Assembly: GCF_003385455.1 (NCBI RefSeq)
Contig: NZ_QNUF01000027.1
Location: 1-64,000, forward strand
Origin: Chryseobacterium rhizosphaerae
GTDB taxonomy: Bacteria; Bacteroidota; Bacteroidia; Flavobacteriales; Weeksellaceae
Direction of reading: 5' to 3'
Length of the DNA stretch: 64,000 bases
A program made the translations under genes and the position numbers. Below are positions 1-8,709 of the stretch, in pieces (position 1 is the stretch's first letter; the number at the start of each line of letters is the position of its first letter). Under the pieces are notes generated by a model, which searched no databases, was not told the DNA's origin, and worked only from the letters and a program-made list of their open reading frames with translations.

Positions 1-21
1 GATAAGACTTAATTTAAAAGG

Positions 22-50
22 AAAGAGTCCGATAGAATATCGAACTCTTT
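22..50. terminator. Hairpin terminator, probably bidirectional
   Basis: The arms AAAGAGTCCGATA and TATCGAACTCTTT pair over 13 positions with one mismatch and a 3-nt loop, and A/T-rich sequence lies on both sides. It sits beyond the end of the minus-strand DoxX gene and may also end a gene to the left of the window. Confidence 0.55.
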
Positions 51-140
51 ATTATCAAAAGATTATTTAATTTTGTCTAAACTTTTGGGTGCACTCTATT
101 TGGGAGCTTTTTTAGTTTAAATATGATGCATAACGGGAGC

Positions 141-611
141 TTATTTTTTATCAATTCCAAATCCTGTACATCCCTGAAACAGAAATAAGGTCAGGAACAT
201 TAAATACAGGGTTTGCGGAAGATAAAGAAAATAGCTCAGCCAGGTAAAAGGATCCATTTCATAAATTCCGGTCTCCGGTTTAATAGGGATAAGTTCTTTT
301 GGAATTGTATTCAGATCATGGGTAAATAATGCGACAAGTATAATGATAATTAAGACCGAAGCACTTATTCTTGTCCATAATCCAAGCATCAGAAACAGCC
401 CAAACATACACTCACAAAAAGCAGTAAAGTGAGCCGTAAACCCAGGAAAGGGAAATCCGATACCGCTAATGGTATTGAACATGTATCCCTGAAAAATAGG
501 GTGGAACAGTTTATTAAAGCCTGCGATAAAGAAGAACAGACCAATTAATATACGACATATGATATAAATGGTATTTGTGTTTTTTTCGAATTTTGATCTT
601 ATTGTATTCAT
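141..611 (-). CDS. DoxX family membrane protein
   Basis: Small integral membrane protein of the DoxX/SURF4-like superfamily. Four hydrophobic segments are visible, beginning with a segment containing RILIGLFFFIAGFNKL, followed by the typical pattern of a second helix ending in an aromatic/charged stretch (GLFLMLGLWTRISA). Family members are often linked to redox or quinone-dependent functions, but no biochemical role can be read from this sequence. The open frame extends to 674, but the ATG at 611 (MNTIRSKF) is preferred: it follows an A-rich stretch usual for flavobacterial starts, and the extra 21 residues are polar and unlike the family. A second, shorter DoxX gene lies at 5014-5400. Family call is firm; function unknown. 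Confidence 0.75.
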   Translation of the reverse strand: MNTIRSKFEKNTNTIYIICRILIGLFFFIAGFNKLFHPIFQGYMFNTISGIGFPFPGFTAHFTAFCECMFGLFLMLGLWTRISASVLIIIILVALFTHDLNTIPKELIPIKPETGIYEMDPFTWLSYFLYLPQTLYLMFLTLFLFQGCTGFGIDKK

Positions 612-831
612 GATATTTTCTATTTCATTTTTTGATTCATACCTACGACCAGCCCATAACCAGGACTTTGTCATAGTATTTAATATTTAACAATTGAATA
701 ATAGGATAGCCATACTGCCTCTTACCTATTTCATACAGTACGGATTGTTGTCTCATTACCAGTACATATCACAATACATCTTATCATAGATTGAATAAGA
801 CAGTATAGTGTAGCAGTTGATTATATGAGAA

Positions 832-1206
832 TTAACAGTTTATTTTAGGAGGGATCCAAATAGAATTAAAAAAAGATGAATAGGCCGGATCATTGTATAA
901 AAAGAAACGGTTTCTTATATCCCGCCCTAATAATGAATTGAATGTAAAAGAAGAAAATGAAGTGGTAAAAAAGGATGAAAAATTATTACAGTAATTGCTG
1001 TTGCATTTCATCGGACTTTTAGTATTGTGCTCAAGATACATCCTGTTACATTCCTGCTCGGAATCTATTTTAAAATGATGAAAAGTCTTTAATACGGCCG
1101 TAGAAAAGCGGTTATAATCAGCTTTAAGAATAAACAAATGAGACAGTACTAAAAATACACTCAGTATTTTTATATAATGCAATAAACCAGTTTGTTTAAG
1201 TGTCAT
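832..1206 (-). CDS. Small hypothetical protein with N-terminal membrane/signal segment and Cys cluster
   Basis: About 124 residues. A hydrophobic N-terminal segment (HYIKILSVFLVLSHLFIL) could be a signal or an anchor. It is followed by HHFKIDSEQEC and a cluster of three Cys within about 20 residues, then a Ser/Phe-rich tail. The frame opens at a GTG (1218), but the ATG at 1206 is preferred because a TATATTTG minus-10-like element lies just upstream and would place the transcript start close to 1217. I do not recognise the family. The His/Cys content resembles small periplasmic proteins found near metal-efflux genes, but no such genes are adjacent, so that is only a suggestion. Confidence 0.45.
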   Translation of the reverse strand: MTLKQTGLLHYIKILSVFLVLSHLFILKADYNRFSTAVLKTFHHFKIDSEQECNRMYLEHNTKSPMKCNSNYCNNFSSFFTTSFSSFTFNSLLGRDIRNRFFLYNDPAYSSFFNSIWIPPKINC

Positions 1207-1223
1207 TCGTTTTTCCACTGAGA

Positions 1224-1231
1224 CAAATATA
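1224..1231 (-). promoter_or_regulatory. TAnnTTTG promoter element of the small hypothetical gene
   Basis: The minus strand reads TATATTTG, an exact match to the Bacteroidota -7 consensus, 17 bases before the preferred ATG at 1206. No good -33 TTTG was seen at the expected distance. Confidence 0.4.
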
Positions 1232-1348
1232 CTGAAATATTTATGGCTGGTTTAAATGAATAAAAATAGCTGAAATTGACTAATTAAATTCGTTTTCTAT
1301 TCAATAGCTTTGTAAAGCAATAATTATTCAATACTAAAGAAGTAGAAA

Positions 1349-2140
1349 ATGATGAAAAATAAATTATTTTTAACCATATTATCCTTCTCAGGATATATTT
1401 TATCAGCGCAGGAAGCAGATAATTCTTTACAGGGTTATTATAAGGCAAGTAATGATAAAACACTTTATAATAGTTTTAATTTTGACGGCAATGGAAAAGT
1501 CTTAATATCTGATATGGATTATGGGGATTATTTCACAAGAAATGACAGTCTGATTATTTATCCTGATAAAAGTATATTCATTTTTAAAATCAAAAAAGGA
1601 AAACTGACCGGAATCTCAAATTGGGTAGATAAAGGAGTCTGGATTCCCAAAAAAGACAGTTCTGAAATCAATAACAGACACCATCCGGCAGATGCCAAAA
1701 AGAAAGCTCAGCTATTAGCCGAATACTATGATAAAACAAAGAGTTCCACCGGATCAGATCTTGATTTTGAAGCATTAGCTTCCGGTAAAACCTCAAAAAT
1801 TAATGAAGACCTATGTAATAAAGGGTTGGCAAAGGCTTGTATGAATCTTTTTGGGTTAAAAATGTTGGAATATACTCCTGGTCTTTTAACAGATCCTGCG
1901 AAGATTTCTTCAAAAAAAATAAAACCTCACCCTGAGTTACTCTCACTATCAAAGAAAATTATAGATCTTGGAGAGCCGGAAGGATATACCGTATTGGGAA
2001 GCTATTATTTCACATTGGGATTAAGGGAAAAAGCCTTTAAAACGTGGGAAGAAGGAGAAAAAAACGGAAGTTTAAAATCCGGTAGCACAAAGGCTTTAAT
2101 TGAGTTCCAGGAAGAACTGGACAAAGAAAATAAAGACTAA
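1349..2140 (+). CDS. Secreted hypothetical protein with C-terminal Sel1/TPR-like helices
   Basis: 263 residues. A lipid-free signal peptide is visible (MMKNKLFLTILSFSGYILSAQE, cleavage expected after SAQ or just before). The middle is beta-rich and polar and contains a WVDKGVWIPKKD segment. The C-terminal 70 residues alternate helices in the style of Sel1/TPR repeats (GYTVLGSYYFTLGLREKAFKTWEEG). Two Cys about 10 residues apart (LCNKGLAKACMNLFG) fit the Sel1-like pattern in which Cys replaces the usual small residues. The protein is probably periplasmic. The next gene (2212) is a lipoprotein on the same strand, 71 bp away. Function unknown. Confidence 0.6.
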   Translation: MMKNKLFLTILSFSGYILSAQEADNSLQGYYKASNDKTLYNSFNFDGNGKVLISDMDYGDYFTRNDSLIIYPDKSIFIFKIKKGKLTGISNWVDKGVWIPKKDSSEINNRHHPADAKKKAQLLAEYYDKTKSSTGSDLDFEALASGKTSKINEDLCNKGLAKACMNLFGLKMLEYTPGLLTDPAKISSKKIKPHPELLSLSKKIIDLGEPEGYTVLGSYYFTLGLREKAFKTWEEGEKNGSLKSGSTKALIEFQEELDKENKD

Positions 2141-2211
2141 AGGTAAAGCATACAAATATCTAACAATACATTAACCAACGAGCACCTATCTCAATATCAA
2201 ACTTTTACAAC

Positions 2212-2826
2212 ATGCATTTCAATACAATATATTTTTCATTACTGTCTGTGGCAATGACTCTAAGCTGCAAACCGGAAAAGAAAACCATCCCGGAAACTCA
2301 ACCTCATGATACTATTAAGACCCATATAAGCAGTACTAAAGAGCATGATAGCTTTACAAAGAGCAAAAAAATTCCTATTATTGATACAACAGCAGTACTG
2401 ATGGCTTTTAAGAAAGCTTCACAGACAGAAAAATTTGGTAAAGATTTATATTTCAACTTAAAAGATGAGCTTTCCGGTTCTATTTTTGATTCGGAACGGC
2501 CCATTCTTATAGGAGATCTGAATGGAGACCACTTAGAAGATGCTATTATGCCTTTTTCTATTGAAGGCCGTGATGGCGGCAATAACTGGGATGCCCATTA
2601 TGCTGTTTTTATCAATAAAGACGGTCAGCTCAAGTATCAGTATTCTTTCGACAGGGGAGCCGATCTGGCAGAAACACAGACCTTTTTCAAAAGTATAAAA
2701 GATGGGGTAGTAGAGGGAATAATAGAACCCGGATTTCATGTTCAGGAAGGAGAAAGTATACCCGTCAATTATATTTACAAAAACAACAGGCTTGTGGAAG
2801 TGACACCTCCTTCAAAGGTCAAATAA
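2212..2826 (+). CDS. Hypothetical lipoprotein with FG-GAP-like calcium-loop motif
   Basis: 204 residues. The N-terminus ends in a lipobox (TLSC, Cys19), so the mature protein should be lipid-anchored. After a Lys/Thr/Ser-rich linker (20-60), residues around 98-106 read GDLNGDHLEDA, a DxNxDxxxD calcium-binding loop like those of FG-GAP/VCBS repeats. The remainder is beta-rich. Proteins of this layout in flavobacteria are generally uncharacterised surface lipoproteins. It follows the secreted 263-aa protein on the same strand and the two may be co-transcribed. Confidence 0.6.
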   Translation: MHFNTIYFSLLSVAMTLSCKPEKKTIPETQPHDTIKTHISSTKEHDSFTKSKKIPIIDTTAVLMAFKKASQTEKFGKDLYFNLKDELSGSIFDSERPILIGDLNGDHLEDAIMPFSIEGRDGGNNWDAHYAVFINKDGQLKYQYSFDRGADLAETQTFFKSIKDGVVEGIIEPGFHVQEGESIPVNYIYKNNRLVEVTPPSKVK

Positions 2827-2876
2827 GAGAGGTAGAAAGCAACCCATATTGGAAATCAATAATAATCGGGAGAAGC

Positions 2877-3785
2877 TTAATTAAACGTTTGCCTGAATTC
2901 AAGAGGTGAGATTGCAGTCCTGTTTTTAAATAAACGGTGAAAAGACTGCGGATGTTCAAATCCTAAATGATAAGCAATCTCAGATACGGTCATCATGGTT
3001 GTGGACAGTAATTCTTTAGCTCTTTCGATCAGCCTGTTCTGAATGTGCTGCTGCGTAGTCTGGCCTGTATGAACTCTAAGCATATCACTTAAATAATTGG
3101 GACTGATATTCATTTCTGAGGCAATAAACTGTACTGTAGGAATTCCATCGATAATTAATCGGTTATTTTTAAAATAATCATCCAGTACACCTTCAAGCTG
3201 AATCAAGAGATCATGATTCATTTTCTTTCTGGTCAGAAACTGGCGGTTATAAAAGCGGTCACAGTATTTCAGCAGTAAGTCAATATTGGAGACTAATAAA
3301 TCCTGAGTAAAAACATCCATATTATTTTCGGTTTCCCTCCGGATATTATCAATGATATCCGTAACAGACTTTTCTTCTCTTTCAGAAAGGTGCAAAGCCT
3401 CATGGGCTGCATAGGAAAAATAGCCATATTCTTTTATCGTAGCTGCTATAGGATATCCCTGTAAAAAATCAGGATGAACAAGCAATACACTGCCCTTGAC
3501 TTCGGAAAGTAAAATATCCTCGAACTGCATCACCTGATGGGGTGCAATAAAATACATGATCCCATCCTGAAAATCATAATATTGCTGACCATATTTAAAT
3601 TTTCCTGCACAATCATTCTTAATGGCCACAACATAAAAATCTGTAGTTACAGCAGTACGAAGACTGCTGGGGTCAGCGGCAACTTCAGTAAAGTCAAAAA
3701 CACTGATCAAAGGATTGGATGGCCTCCCCAGCTTTAAATAAAGATGCAGTGTCGTAATGGAGGTTATTTTTTCAGGTGCTTTCAT
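2877..3785 (-). CDS. AraC family transcriptional regulator
   Basis: 302 residues. The C-terminal third holds two helix-turn-helix units of the AraC family: the first around PTVQFIASEMNISPNYLSDMLR and the second around MTVSEIAYHLGFEHPQSFHRLF with the family signature near the C-terminus (SPLEFRQTF). The N-terminal part is the AraC-type effector/dimer region found in flavobacterial regulators that sit next to short-chain or DoxX genes. The next two minus-strand genes upstream are an NAD(P)-binding epimerase-like protein (3886-4821) and DoxX (5014-5400), which are plausible targets. Effector unknown. Confidence 0.8.
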   Translation of the reverse strand: MKAPEKITSITTLHLYLKLGRPSNPLISVFDFTEVAADPSSLRTAVTTDFYVVAIKNDCAGKFKYGQQYYDFQDGIMYFIAPHQVMQFEDILLSEVKGSVLLVHPDFLQGYPIAATIKEYGYFSYAAHEALHLSEREEKSVTDIIDNIRRETENNMDVFTQDLLVSNIDLLLKYCDRFYNRQFLTRKKMNHDLLIQLEGVLDDYFKNNRLIIDGIPTVQFIASEMNISPNYLSDMLRVHTGQTTQQHIQNRLIERAKELLSTTMMTVSEIAYHLGFEHPQSFHRLFKNRTAISPLEFRQTFN

Positions 3786-3885
3786 TCGCTTTCTGCTTTT
3801 ACCACTTTAAATCTATTGATAAATTACCTAGAAAAGGTACAAAATTTTATTTTTGGAGGTCTTCCCACCCTCTTCGGAGGAAGGT

Positions 3886-4821
3886 TTACTTTGCTGCCAG
3901 CTGTTCTTTTCGGATTTGCTCAATTCCTTGTCTGTAGGTCGTTACCTTAAAATCGGGAAATCTTTTTCTAAATTGAGAATCATCAAACAGATTATCATAC
4001 TCATACCTTGGAAGCAGTTCCAGCAGTTCTTTTGCATTTTTATTGAAAAGAGCGCCTATCCTGAAAGCCATTTTAGGAATGACAGAATAGCGGAATTCTT
4101 TTCCATATATCTCAGAAACCAGGGCAATGAATTGTTGATAAGTCAGTTTATGATCATCTACCGGTAAGTGCCAGGTCTGACCGAAAGCGTCAGGTGTATT
4201 TCCTATTAAAGCGGTAGCACTGCTGGCATCAGGAGTCCAGATCAGGCTTCGAAGTTTATTATCTCTCAATGGCACTTTCAGTTTTTTATCTTCTTTAATG
4301 GCATTGAAAATAAGACTATTGGTAATACTTTGTGTCTTTCCCGGTCCATAAAACTCAGGTGCTCTGCAGATCACCGCTTCTATAGTTCCGGCTGCCATTT
4401 CCTTCAAAAGCATATCGGTCATCTCTTTTCTTACCCTTCCTTTTCTTCCTACAGGAGCAAAAGCAGTCTGTTCCGTCAGGACCTGGTTATTTTGAGGGTA
4501 CATATAAGTATTGTCAAAAAACACCAACTTGGTTCCATTGATTTTACAGGCATCAATTACATTTCTAAGAATCATTGTAAACTGTTCCTCCCATAGATCC
4601 GTATCCATAGGAAGTCCCAGGGTAAAATAAGCAATGTCACTTCCTTTTACCGCTTCTATTGCTTTATTCCTGTCTGTGAGGTCTGCAGAAAATACAGTAT
4701 CGGTATCATTTACTTTAACGGCCTTTCTGCTGACGATTCTGATATCGGAGGTATAGTTCCGTTTCAGTTCCTTTGCCAGTTCCTGTCCAATCTGTCCATT
4801 GGCTCCTAATATTGTTTGCAT
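3886..4821 (-). CDS. NAD(P)-binding epimerase/reductase-like protein (extended SDR)
   Basis: 311 residues. A Rossmann nucleotide-binding motif lies at the very N-terminus (LGANGQIGQELAKEL, GxxGxxG). The rest follows atypical/extended SDR enzymes of the NmrA or NAD-dependent epimerase type: an Asp-containing strand (FSADLTD), YFTLGLP, and a region DNTYMYPQNNQ in place of the classical YxxxK site (Tyr followed by no Lys at +4). The substrate cannot be read. It lies between AraC (downstream, 100 bp) and a DoxX protein (upstream, about 190 bp), a combination consistent with a small redox-related unit. Confidence 0.7.
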   Translation of the reverse strand: MQTILGANGQIGQELAKELKRNYTSDIRIVSRKAVKVNDTDTVFSADLTDRNKAIEAVKGSDIAYFTLGLPMDTDLWEEQFTMILRNVIDACKINGTKLVFFDNTYMYPQNNQVLTEQTAFAPVGRKGRVRKEMTDMLLKEMAAGTIEAVICRAPEFYGPGKTQSITNSLIFNAIKEDKKLKVPLRDNKLRSLIWTPDASSATALIGNTPDAFGQTWHLPVDDHKLTYQQFIALVSEIYGKEFRYSVIPKMAFRIGALFNKNAKELLELLPRYEYDNLFDDSQFRKRFPDFKVTTYRQGIEQIRKEQLAAK

Positions 4822-5013
4822 ACTATTTTATTTTCAGAGTTTTGTATGAAAGCTGATCATTAACAGTTGAGTACCATTGATGACCCTCTTTATTTCTGAT
4901 ACAAAATTCGGGTATTATGATCAAAAATAGGTATCCCAATCATCGGAATTTGTAACGCAATCTCTGAAAGGCGGCTGAAGGTGAGAAAATTTCCCTCACC
5001 TTCAGCTATTGTA

Positions 5014-5400
5014 TCACTTCCTGTCCACGGCAAGATTATCATCCTCTATTTTGCTGATCAGCATATAAAATAACCCGGCATAGATCATTTGAATTCCCAT
5101 GGCCTCCCAGTTTTCAACCGTACTGCTTCCAAAAAGCAGCATCACAATGAGTGACGCTCCACTCATAGCGGCAATACGGGTTTTGAAACCTATCATAAGC
5201 AGCAGGCCAATTGTAAACTCGAGAAAGGGTAGTGCCATACTAAAAGCATGTACCAATACCTGTGGCAGCCAGCTTTTCTCAAAACCGGCAGTCATTCCGT
5301 CTGCAAAATCCTGTAATTTGGTAAGCCTCACAAGCCCATGTCCAAAAAAATTGATTCCCATTGAAATACGAAGGAAAAAATATCCTGTTTTTTTACTCAT
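5014..5400 (-). CDS. DoxX family membrane protein
   Basis: 128 residues with four hydrophobic helices. The first holds FLRISMGINFFGHGLVRL, a typical DoxX opening, followed by FLEFTIGLLLMIGFKTRIA, the conserved second-third helix junction also seen in the protein at 141-611. It is an inner membrane protein of unknown function. Family members have been linked to thiosulfate:quinone chemistry and redox homeostasis, but that role is not shown here. Same strand as the epimerase-like gene. Confidence 0.75.
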   Translation of the reverse strand: MSKKTGYFFLRISMGINFFGHGLVRLTKLQDFADGMTAGFEKSWLPQVLVHAFSMALPFLEFTIGLLLMIGFKTRIAAMSGASLIVMLLFGSSTVENWEAMGIQMIYAGLFYMLISKIEDDNLAVDRK

Positions 5401-5556
5401 TATTGTTATTTTTTATTTGTTGTATTGTTTTAAAGATGGGAAAGCAGAAGGCAAAAAATCATGAAAGCATTACACATGATTCTTAATTTCTGTAAAGGAA
5501 ATAATAGTAAGCTATCCATCACTTTAAGAGTCTCTTTCTTCCGACACTCTGACTCC

Positions 5557-6540
5557 TTACTTATTATATTTCTCTTCACTGTTATCCACAGGAGTATTGG
5601 GATCATTCATCACCATTTTGGCAATATCATCCTTTCTCATAAAGACAACCCCTTGTTTCTTCTGAGTGTATTTGATAAATTCTTCCATAGCATGAATCAT
5701 AGCAGGCGCTCCGCCAATTCTGTCATGAAAACTTATACTCATCATTCTCCTTTTAGAAGCCCCTTCCTCATAGAGACGGTCAAACTCAAATTTCAGTTGC
5801 GTCAGAAACTGATCAGGGCTCCAATGTTTTCCTTCAATATTCACAATGTCATTATTACGGATCGTATAGGGGATTACCATAAAATTTTTCCCTTGAACTT
5901 TAGTAATGAAAGGCTCATCATGGCTTACATCGTCTATATGGTACAGAAAACCGAGTTCCTGTAGTACTTTCAAGGTATTCGGACTTCTCCTCAGCCAGTT
6001 GCTGTTATAGCCTACCGCTCTTTTGCCGGTTATTTTTTGGACAACATCTACACCTTCTTTCACAAAATACAATTCATCGGCATAGCTTTTATTCCACTGG
6101 TTATCCCAGGTGAACCCATGAGCCGCTACTTCATGTCCTTCATTTGCAATGGCTTTGGCAACCTCCGGATATTTTTCGGCAGCAGTTCCCACGATATGGG
6201 ATGTTACTTTAATGTTGTACTTTTTCCAAAGATCCAGCATACGGTAGATACCTTCATTGCCTCCATAACGATACCAGCTTTCCGCTGGAAGATCTGGCTG
6301 GCCTGCAGGAAGAGGAGTGCTGCTAAAAGGGCTTTCAGCACCTTCAGGCTGTCCGCCGGTTTCAAACTGCATAGAGACGGAAATGACCAGCTGAGCACCA
6401 TTGGGCCAATACTTTTTTCCTTTGGTTGGGGTTTCATTTTGGTTACTAATTCCCCCTTTGATTCTGTCTTTATTATTGAAACAGGAAACCAGGAATACTG
6501 TAGAAAAAAGCATCAGCGCTGATTGTCTTAAATATTTCAT
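5557..6540 (-). CDS. Polysaccharide deacetylase family lipoprotein
   Basis: 327 residues. A signal peptide with lipobox (LVSC, Cys20) precedes a NodB-homology carbohydrate esterase domain. The conserved metal site is recognisable as TSHIVGT (first His region) and GHEVAAHGF (the HxxxxH motif), and the later ISFHDRIGG matches the motif that closes the active site. The first catalytic motif reads QFETGG in place of the common DD, as in the PuuE/allantoinase-like branch of the family. The substrate could be a glycan or a small amide. It faces the AraC regulator at 6631 across 90 bp, which may control it. Confidence 0.78.
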   Translation of the reverse strand: MKYLRQSALMLFSTVFLVSCFNNKDRIKGGISNQNETPTKGKKYWPNGAQLVISVSMQFETGGQPEGAESPFSSTPLPAGQPDLPAESWYRYGGNEGIYRMLDLWKKYNIKVTSHIVGTAAEKYPEVAKAIANEGHEVAAHGFTWDNQWNKSYADELYFVKEGVDVVQKITGKRAVGYNSNWLRRSPNTLKVLQELGFLYHIDDVSHDEPFITKVQGKNFMVIPYTIRNNDIVNIEGKHWSPDQFLTQLKFEFDRLYEEGASKRRMMSISFHDRIGGAPAMIHAMEEFIKYTQKKQGVVFMRKDDIAKMVMNDPNTPVDNSEEKYNK

Positions 6541-6606
6541 TTCGAATGTTTTTTGTTATGCAAAATTGCTTCGAATGTCAGCATTATGTATTGTAAAAAT
6601 TAATGG

Positions 6607-6614
6607 TAAATTTG
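6607..6614 (+). promoter_or_regulatory. TAnnTTTG promoter element upstream of AraC regulator
   Basis: TAAATTTG matches the Bacteroidota -7 consensus and lies 17 bases before the ATG at 6631. Confidence 0.45.
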
Positions 6615-6630
6615 TAAAAATCCATTCTTT

Positions 6631-7479
6631 ATGAAACGCATTGTTAATTTCAATTCCTTTAATGTTTTCAGTATTGAAAAAGAAGTATGGGATGTTGAAT
6701 ACCATAATCACAACTTCTATGAATTGATTATCATTGAAAAAGGAAAAGGATTTCACCATCTGAACGGTATTGTATTTCCCTATAAAAAAGGCGATGTCTT
6801 CCTGCTCAGACCCAGTGACGGACATGAGTTTTCTATCAAAACTAAAACAAAATTTATCTATATAAAGTTTACAGAGCAGTACATATGGGAAACCCTGTTG
6901 ATAAACAAAAAGAATGAGCTGAAAAAGGTCATTCAGCTTCTTATGGAAGATCGGTCTTTTGTTTACGAATCGGCCATTAAAAATAAAACAGACAGGGTTC
7001 ATCTGTTACAGCTGGCCCATATTCTTCTCTATGAATTCAGCCATCAAAGCAGATACAATAAAGACATTGTAGTTGATATCTTTTCAGCCATTATAACCGT
7101 TCTGATTAGAAATACGATGGAAACCACGACCAATAAAAAATGGATTTCCCAGCATCTAAGCAGAATTGAAAAGATTCTATATTATATCAATGTCAATGTA
7201 CTGGATACAGATAAAATGAAAATTGAGAACCTGGCCAAAGAATTCATGCTTTCTTCCAACTATATCAGTATTTATGTAAAAAAACAAACCGGATTTTCTA
7301 TACAGCAGCATATCATTCAGTACAAAATAAAAACAGCAGAAAAACTTCTCCTGCAAAGTCCGTACAATATCAATGAAATTGCTGATAAATTGGGGTTTAA
7401 TGATACCAGCCATTTTAATAAAATATTCAAAGGGTACCAACAGCTGTCTCCCACTGAATTCAGGAAAAAAAATAAATAA
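6631..7479 (+). CDS. AraC family regulator with cupin sensor domain
   Basis: 282 residues. Residues 20-75 show the cupin_2/AraC_binding pattern (HNHNFYELIIIEKGKGFHHL, then GDVFLLRPSDGHEF). The C-terminal 100 residues contain two helix-turn-helix units (IENLAKEFMLSSNYISIYVKK and INEIADKLGFNDTSHFNKIFK) and end with SPTEFRK. Such regulators usually sense a sugar or a small metabolite. It is divergent from the polysaccharide deacetylase lipoprotein, a likely target. Confidence 0.85.
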   Translation: MKRIVNFNSFNVFSIEKEVWDVEYHNHNFYELIIIEKGKGFHHLNGIVFPYKKGDVFLLRPSDGHEFSIKTKTKFIYIKFTEQYIWETLLINKKNELKKVIQLLMEDRSFVYESAIKNKTDRVHLLQLAHILLYEFSHQSRYNKDIVVDIFSAIITVLIRNTMETTTNKKWISQHLSRIEKILYYINVNVLDTDKMKIENLAKEFMLSSNYISIYVKKQTGFSIQQHIIQYKIKTAEKLLLQSPYNINEIADKLGFNDTSHFNKIFKGYQQLSPTEFRKKNK

Positions 7480-7544
7480 TTCTGGAAACACCTAAATTAA
7501 GTGTCAGCTGTATTAAAATAAGAATATTACAGGTGATATTAAAT

Positions 7545-8042
7545 TTATCGCCTATCCTTTATCCCGATTACTTTTAAAGCATGGGCGGTTAAATAAATAT
7601 CATCGAAGACAGTAAGGGATTCCACATCATTGTAACCCAGGGGAATCATATCGTTTTTATTAAAAGATAATTCTATGGAAGGATCATATGACGCCACGAT
7701 TCTCACCTTTGAGTACCCGTTATAATCTACTTTAAAACCTTCAAACATACATTTTTGCTCTGCATTCTGGTATTCGGCGTATTCTTCAAATCCTACCGCA
7801 TCGGTTCTTTTTCCGTCATTATGTTCCAGAGACTTCCATGAAGCATAATTTTTAGGCTCCTTCAGGACATTTCCTTCCGTATCTACAGGAACAAACATTC
7901 CAAGATAGAGAGGCTTTCTTAGAAAATTGGCATAATTATTCATCAAATTTAAAATTTGAAGATCGGCATAACCTTCATTCGAATAGTATTCAATTACAAA
8001 GGTTGTCATCGGAATCAGCTTGAGAGAAGCATCAGTCGGCAT
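7545..8042 (-). CDS. Hypothetical protein, possibly conserved
   Basis: 165 residues with no signal peptide and no recognised motif. The composition (acidic, mixed alpha/beta, several Tyr/Asn-rich turns such as VDYNGYSKV) looks like a real globular protein, and the opposite strand has no better candidate. The start could be at 8042 or at the internal Met 12 (8009). I do not recognise a family. It converges with AraC (7479) and diverges from the GNAT gene (8202). Confidence 0.55.
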   Translation of the reverse strand: MPTDASLKLIPMTTFVIEYYSNEGYADLQILNLMNNYANFLRKPLYLGMFVPVDTEGNVLKEPKNYASWKSLEHNDGKRTDAVGFEEYAEYQNAEQKCMFEGFKVDYNGYSKVRIVASYDPSIELSFNKNDMIPLGYNDVESLTVFDDIYLTAHALKVIGIKDRR

Positions 8043-8175
8043 AATGAATGTTTTCTTTTATCGGAGGATAAAAATAGTATTTTTATTTTCTTTTCCCAAC
8101 GGAAGTCTGCAATAGGATGGAATTTATACCCATTCTGAATAACAATAACAAACATCAATCTGTTTATTTTTTCGG

Positions 8176-8183
8176 TATTTTTG
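8176..8183 (+). promoter_or_regulatory. TAnnTTTG promoter element upstream of GNAT gene
   Basis: TATTTTTG matches the -7 consensus. It overlaps the TTG codon at 8181, which argues for the ATG at 8202 as the start of the acetyltransferase. Confidence 0.45.
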
Positions 8184-8201
8184 AAGAACAATAACGTAAT
8201 A

Positions 8202-8705
8202 ATGATAGTGAACACCTTTCTACAGGATATTGATGAAGTTTTTGATCTTTATAAAATGGCTTCCGATTTTAAGAAAACAGTATCCGGGGTACAATGGCCG
8301 GAGTTTGACCGAAGCATGATAGAAACAGAAATTAAAGAAAACCGCCATTGGAAAATTATAGTAGACGGACAGATCGCCCGCGTCTGGAGCATTACATTTA
8401 ATGATCCTCAGGTTTGGGAAGAAAGAAATGCAGATCCTGCTGTTTATATTCACAGGATTGCCACCCATCCTGATTTCAGAGGACAAAAATTTGTAGAACA
8501 GATCGTTGAATGGTCTGCAAAATTCGCAAAGGAAAATGAGAAACACTATGTCAGAATGGATACCACAGCAGGAAACCAGAGGTTGGCGGATTATTACATA
8601 CGATGCGGATTTACTCAATTAGGACCAAAAAAAATAGCCGATACCGAAGGGCTTCCCGCTCATTATCATAATGCGACTATGGTACTTTTTCAGTTGGAAG
8701 CTTAA
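8202..8705 (+). CDS. GNAT family N-acetyltransferase
   Basis: About 167 residues from the ATG at 8202. The core shows YIHRIATHPDFRGQKF, which contains the acetyl-CoA pyrophosphate loop (R/Q-x-x-G-x-G/K type, here FRGQKF), followed by VEWSAKFAKENEKHYVRMDT and the terminal strand-helix NQRLADYYIRCGFTQLG. This is the standard GNAT fold, acting on an unknown amine. The reading frame opens upstream at a TTG (8181), but that codon lies inside the promoter element. Confidence 0.8.
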   Translation: MIVNTFLQDIDEVFDLYKMASDFKKTVSGVQWPEFDRSMIETEIKENRHWKIIVDGQIARVWSITFNDPQVWEERNADPAVYIHRIATHPDFRGQKFVEQIVEWSAKFAKENEKHYVRMDTTAGNQRLADYYIRCGFTQLGPKKIADTEGLPAHYHNATMVLFQLEA

Positions 8706-8709
8706 CATT

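Noticed and set aside
5461-5964. Plus-strand open frame of about 167 codons opposite the deacetylase
   Set aside because: It overlaps the end of a clear lipoprotein gene on the other strand and its translation looks random.
8220-8618. Minus-strand open frame of about 132 codons opposite the GNAT gene
   Set aside because: It is the antisense of a clear acetyltransferase and has no recognisable protein pattern.
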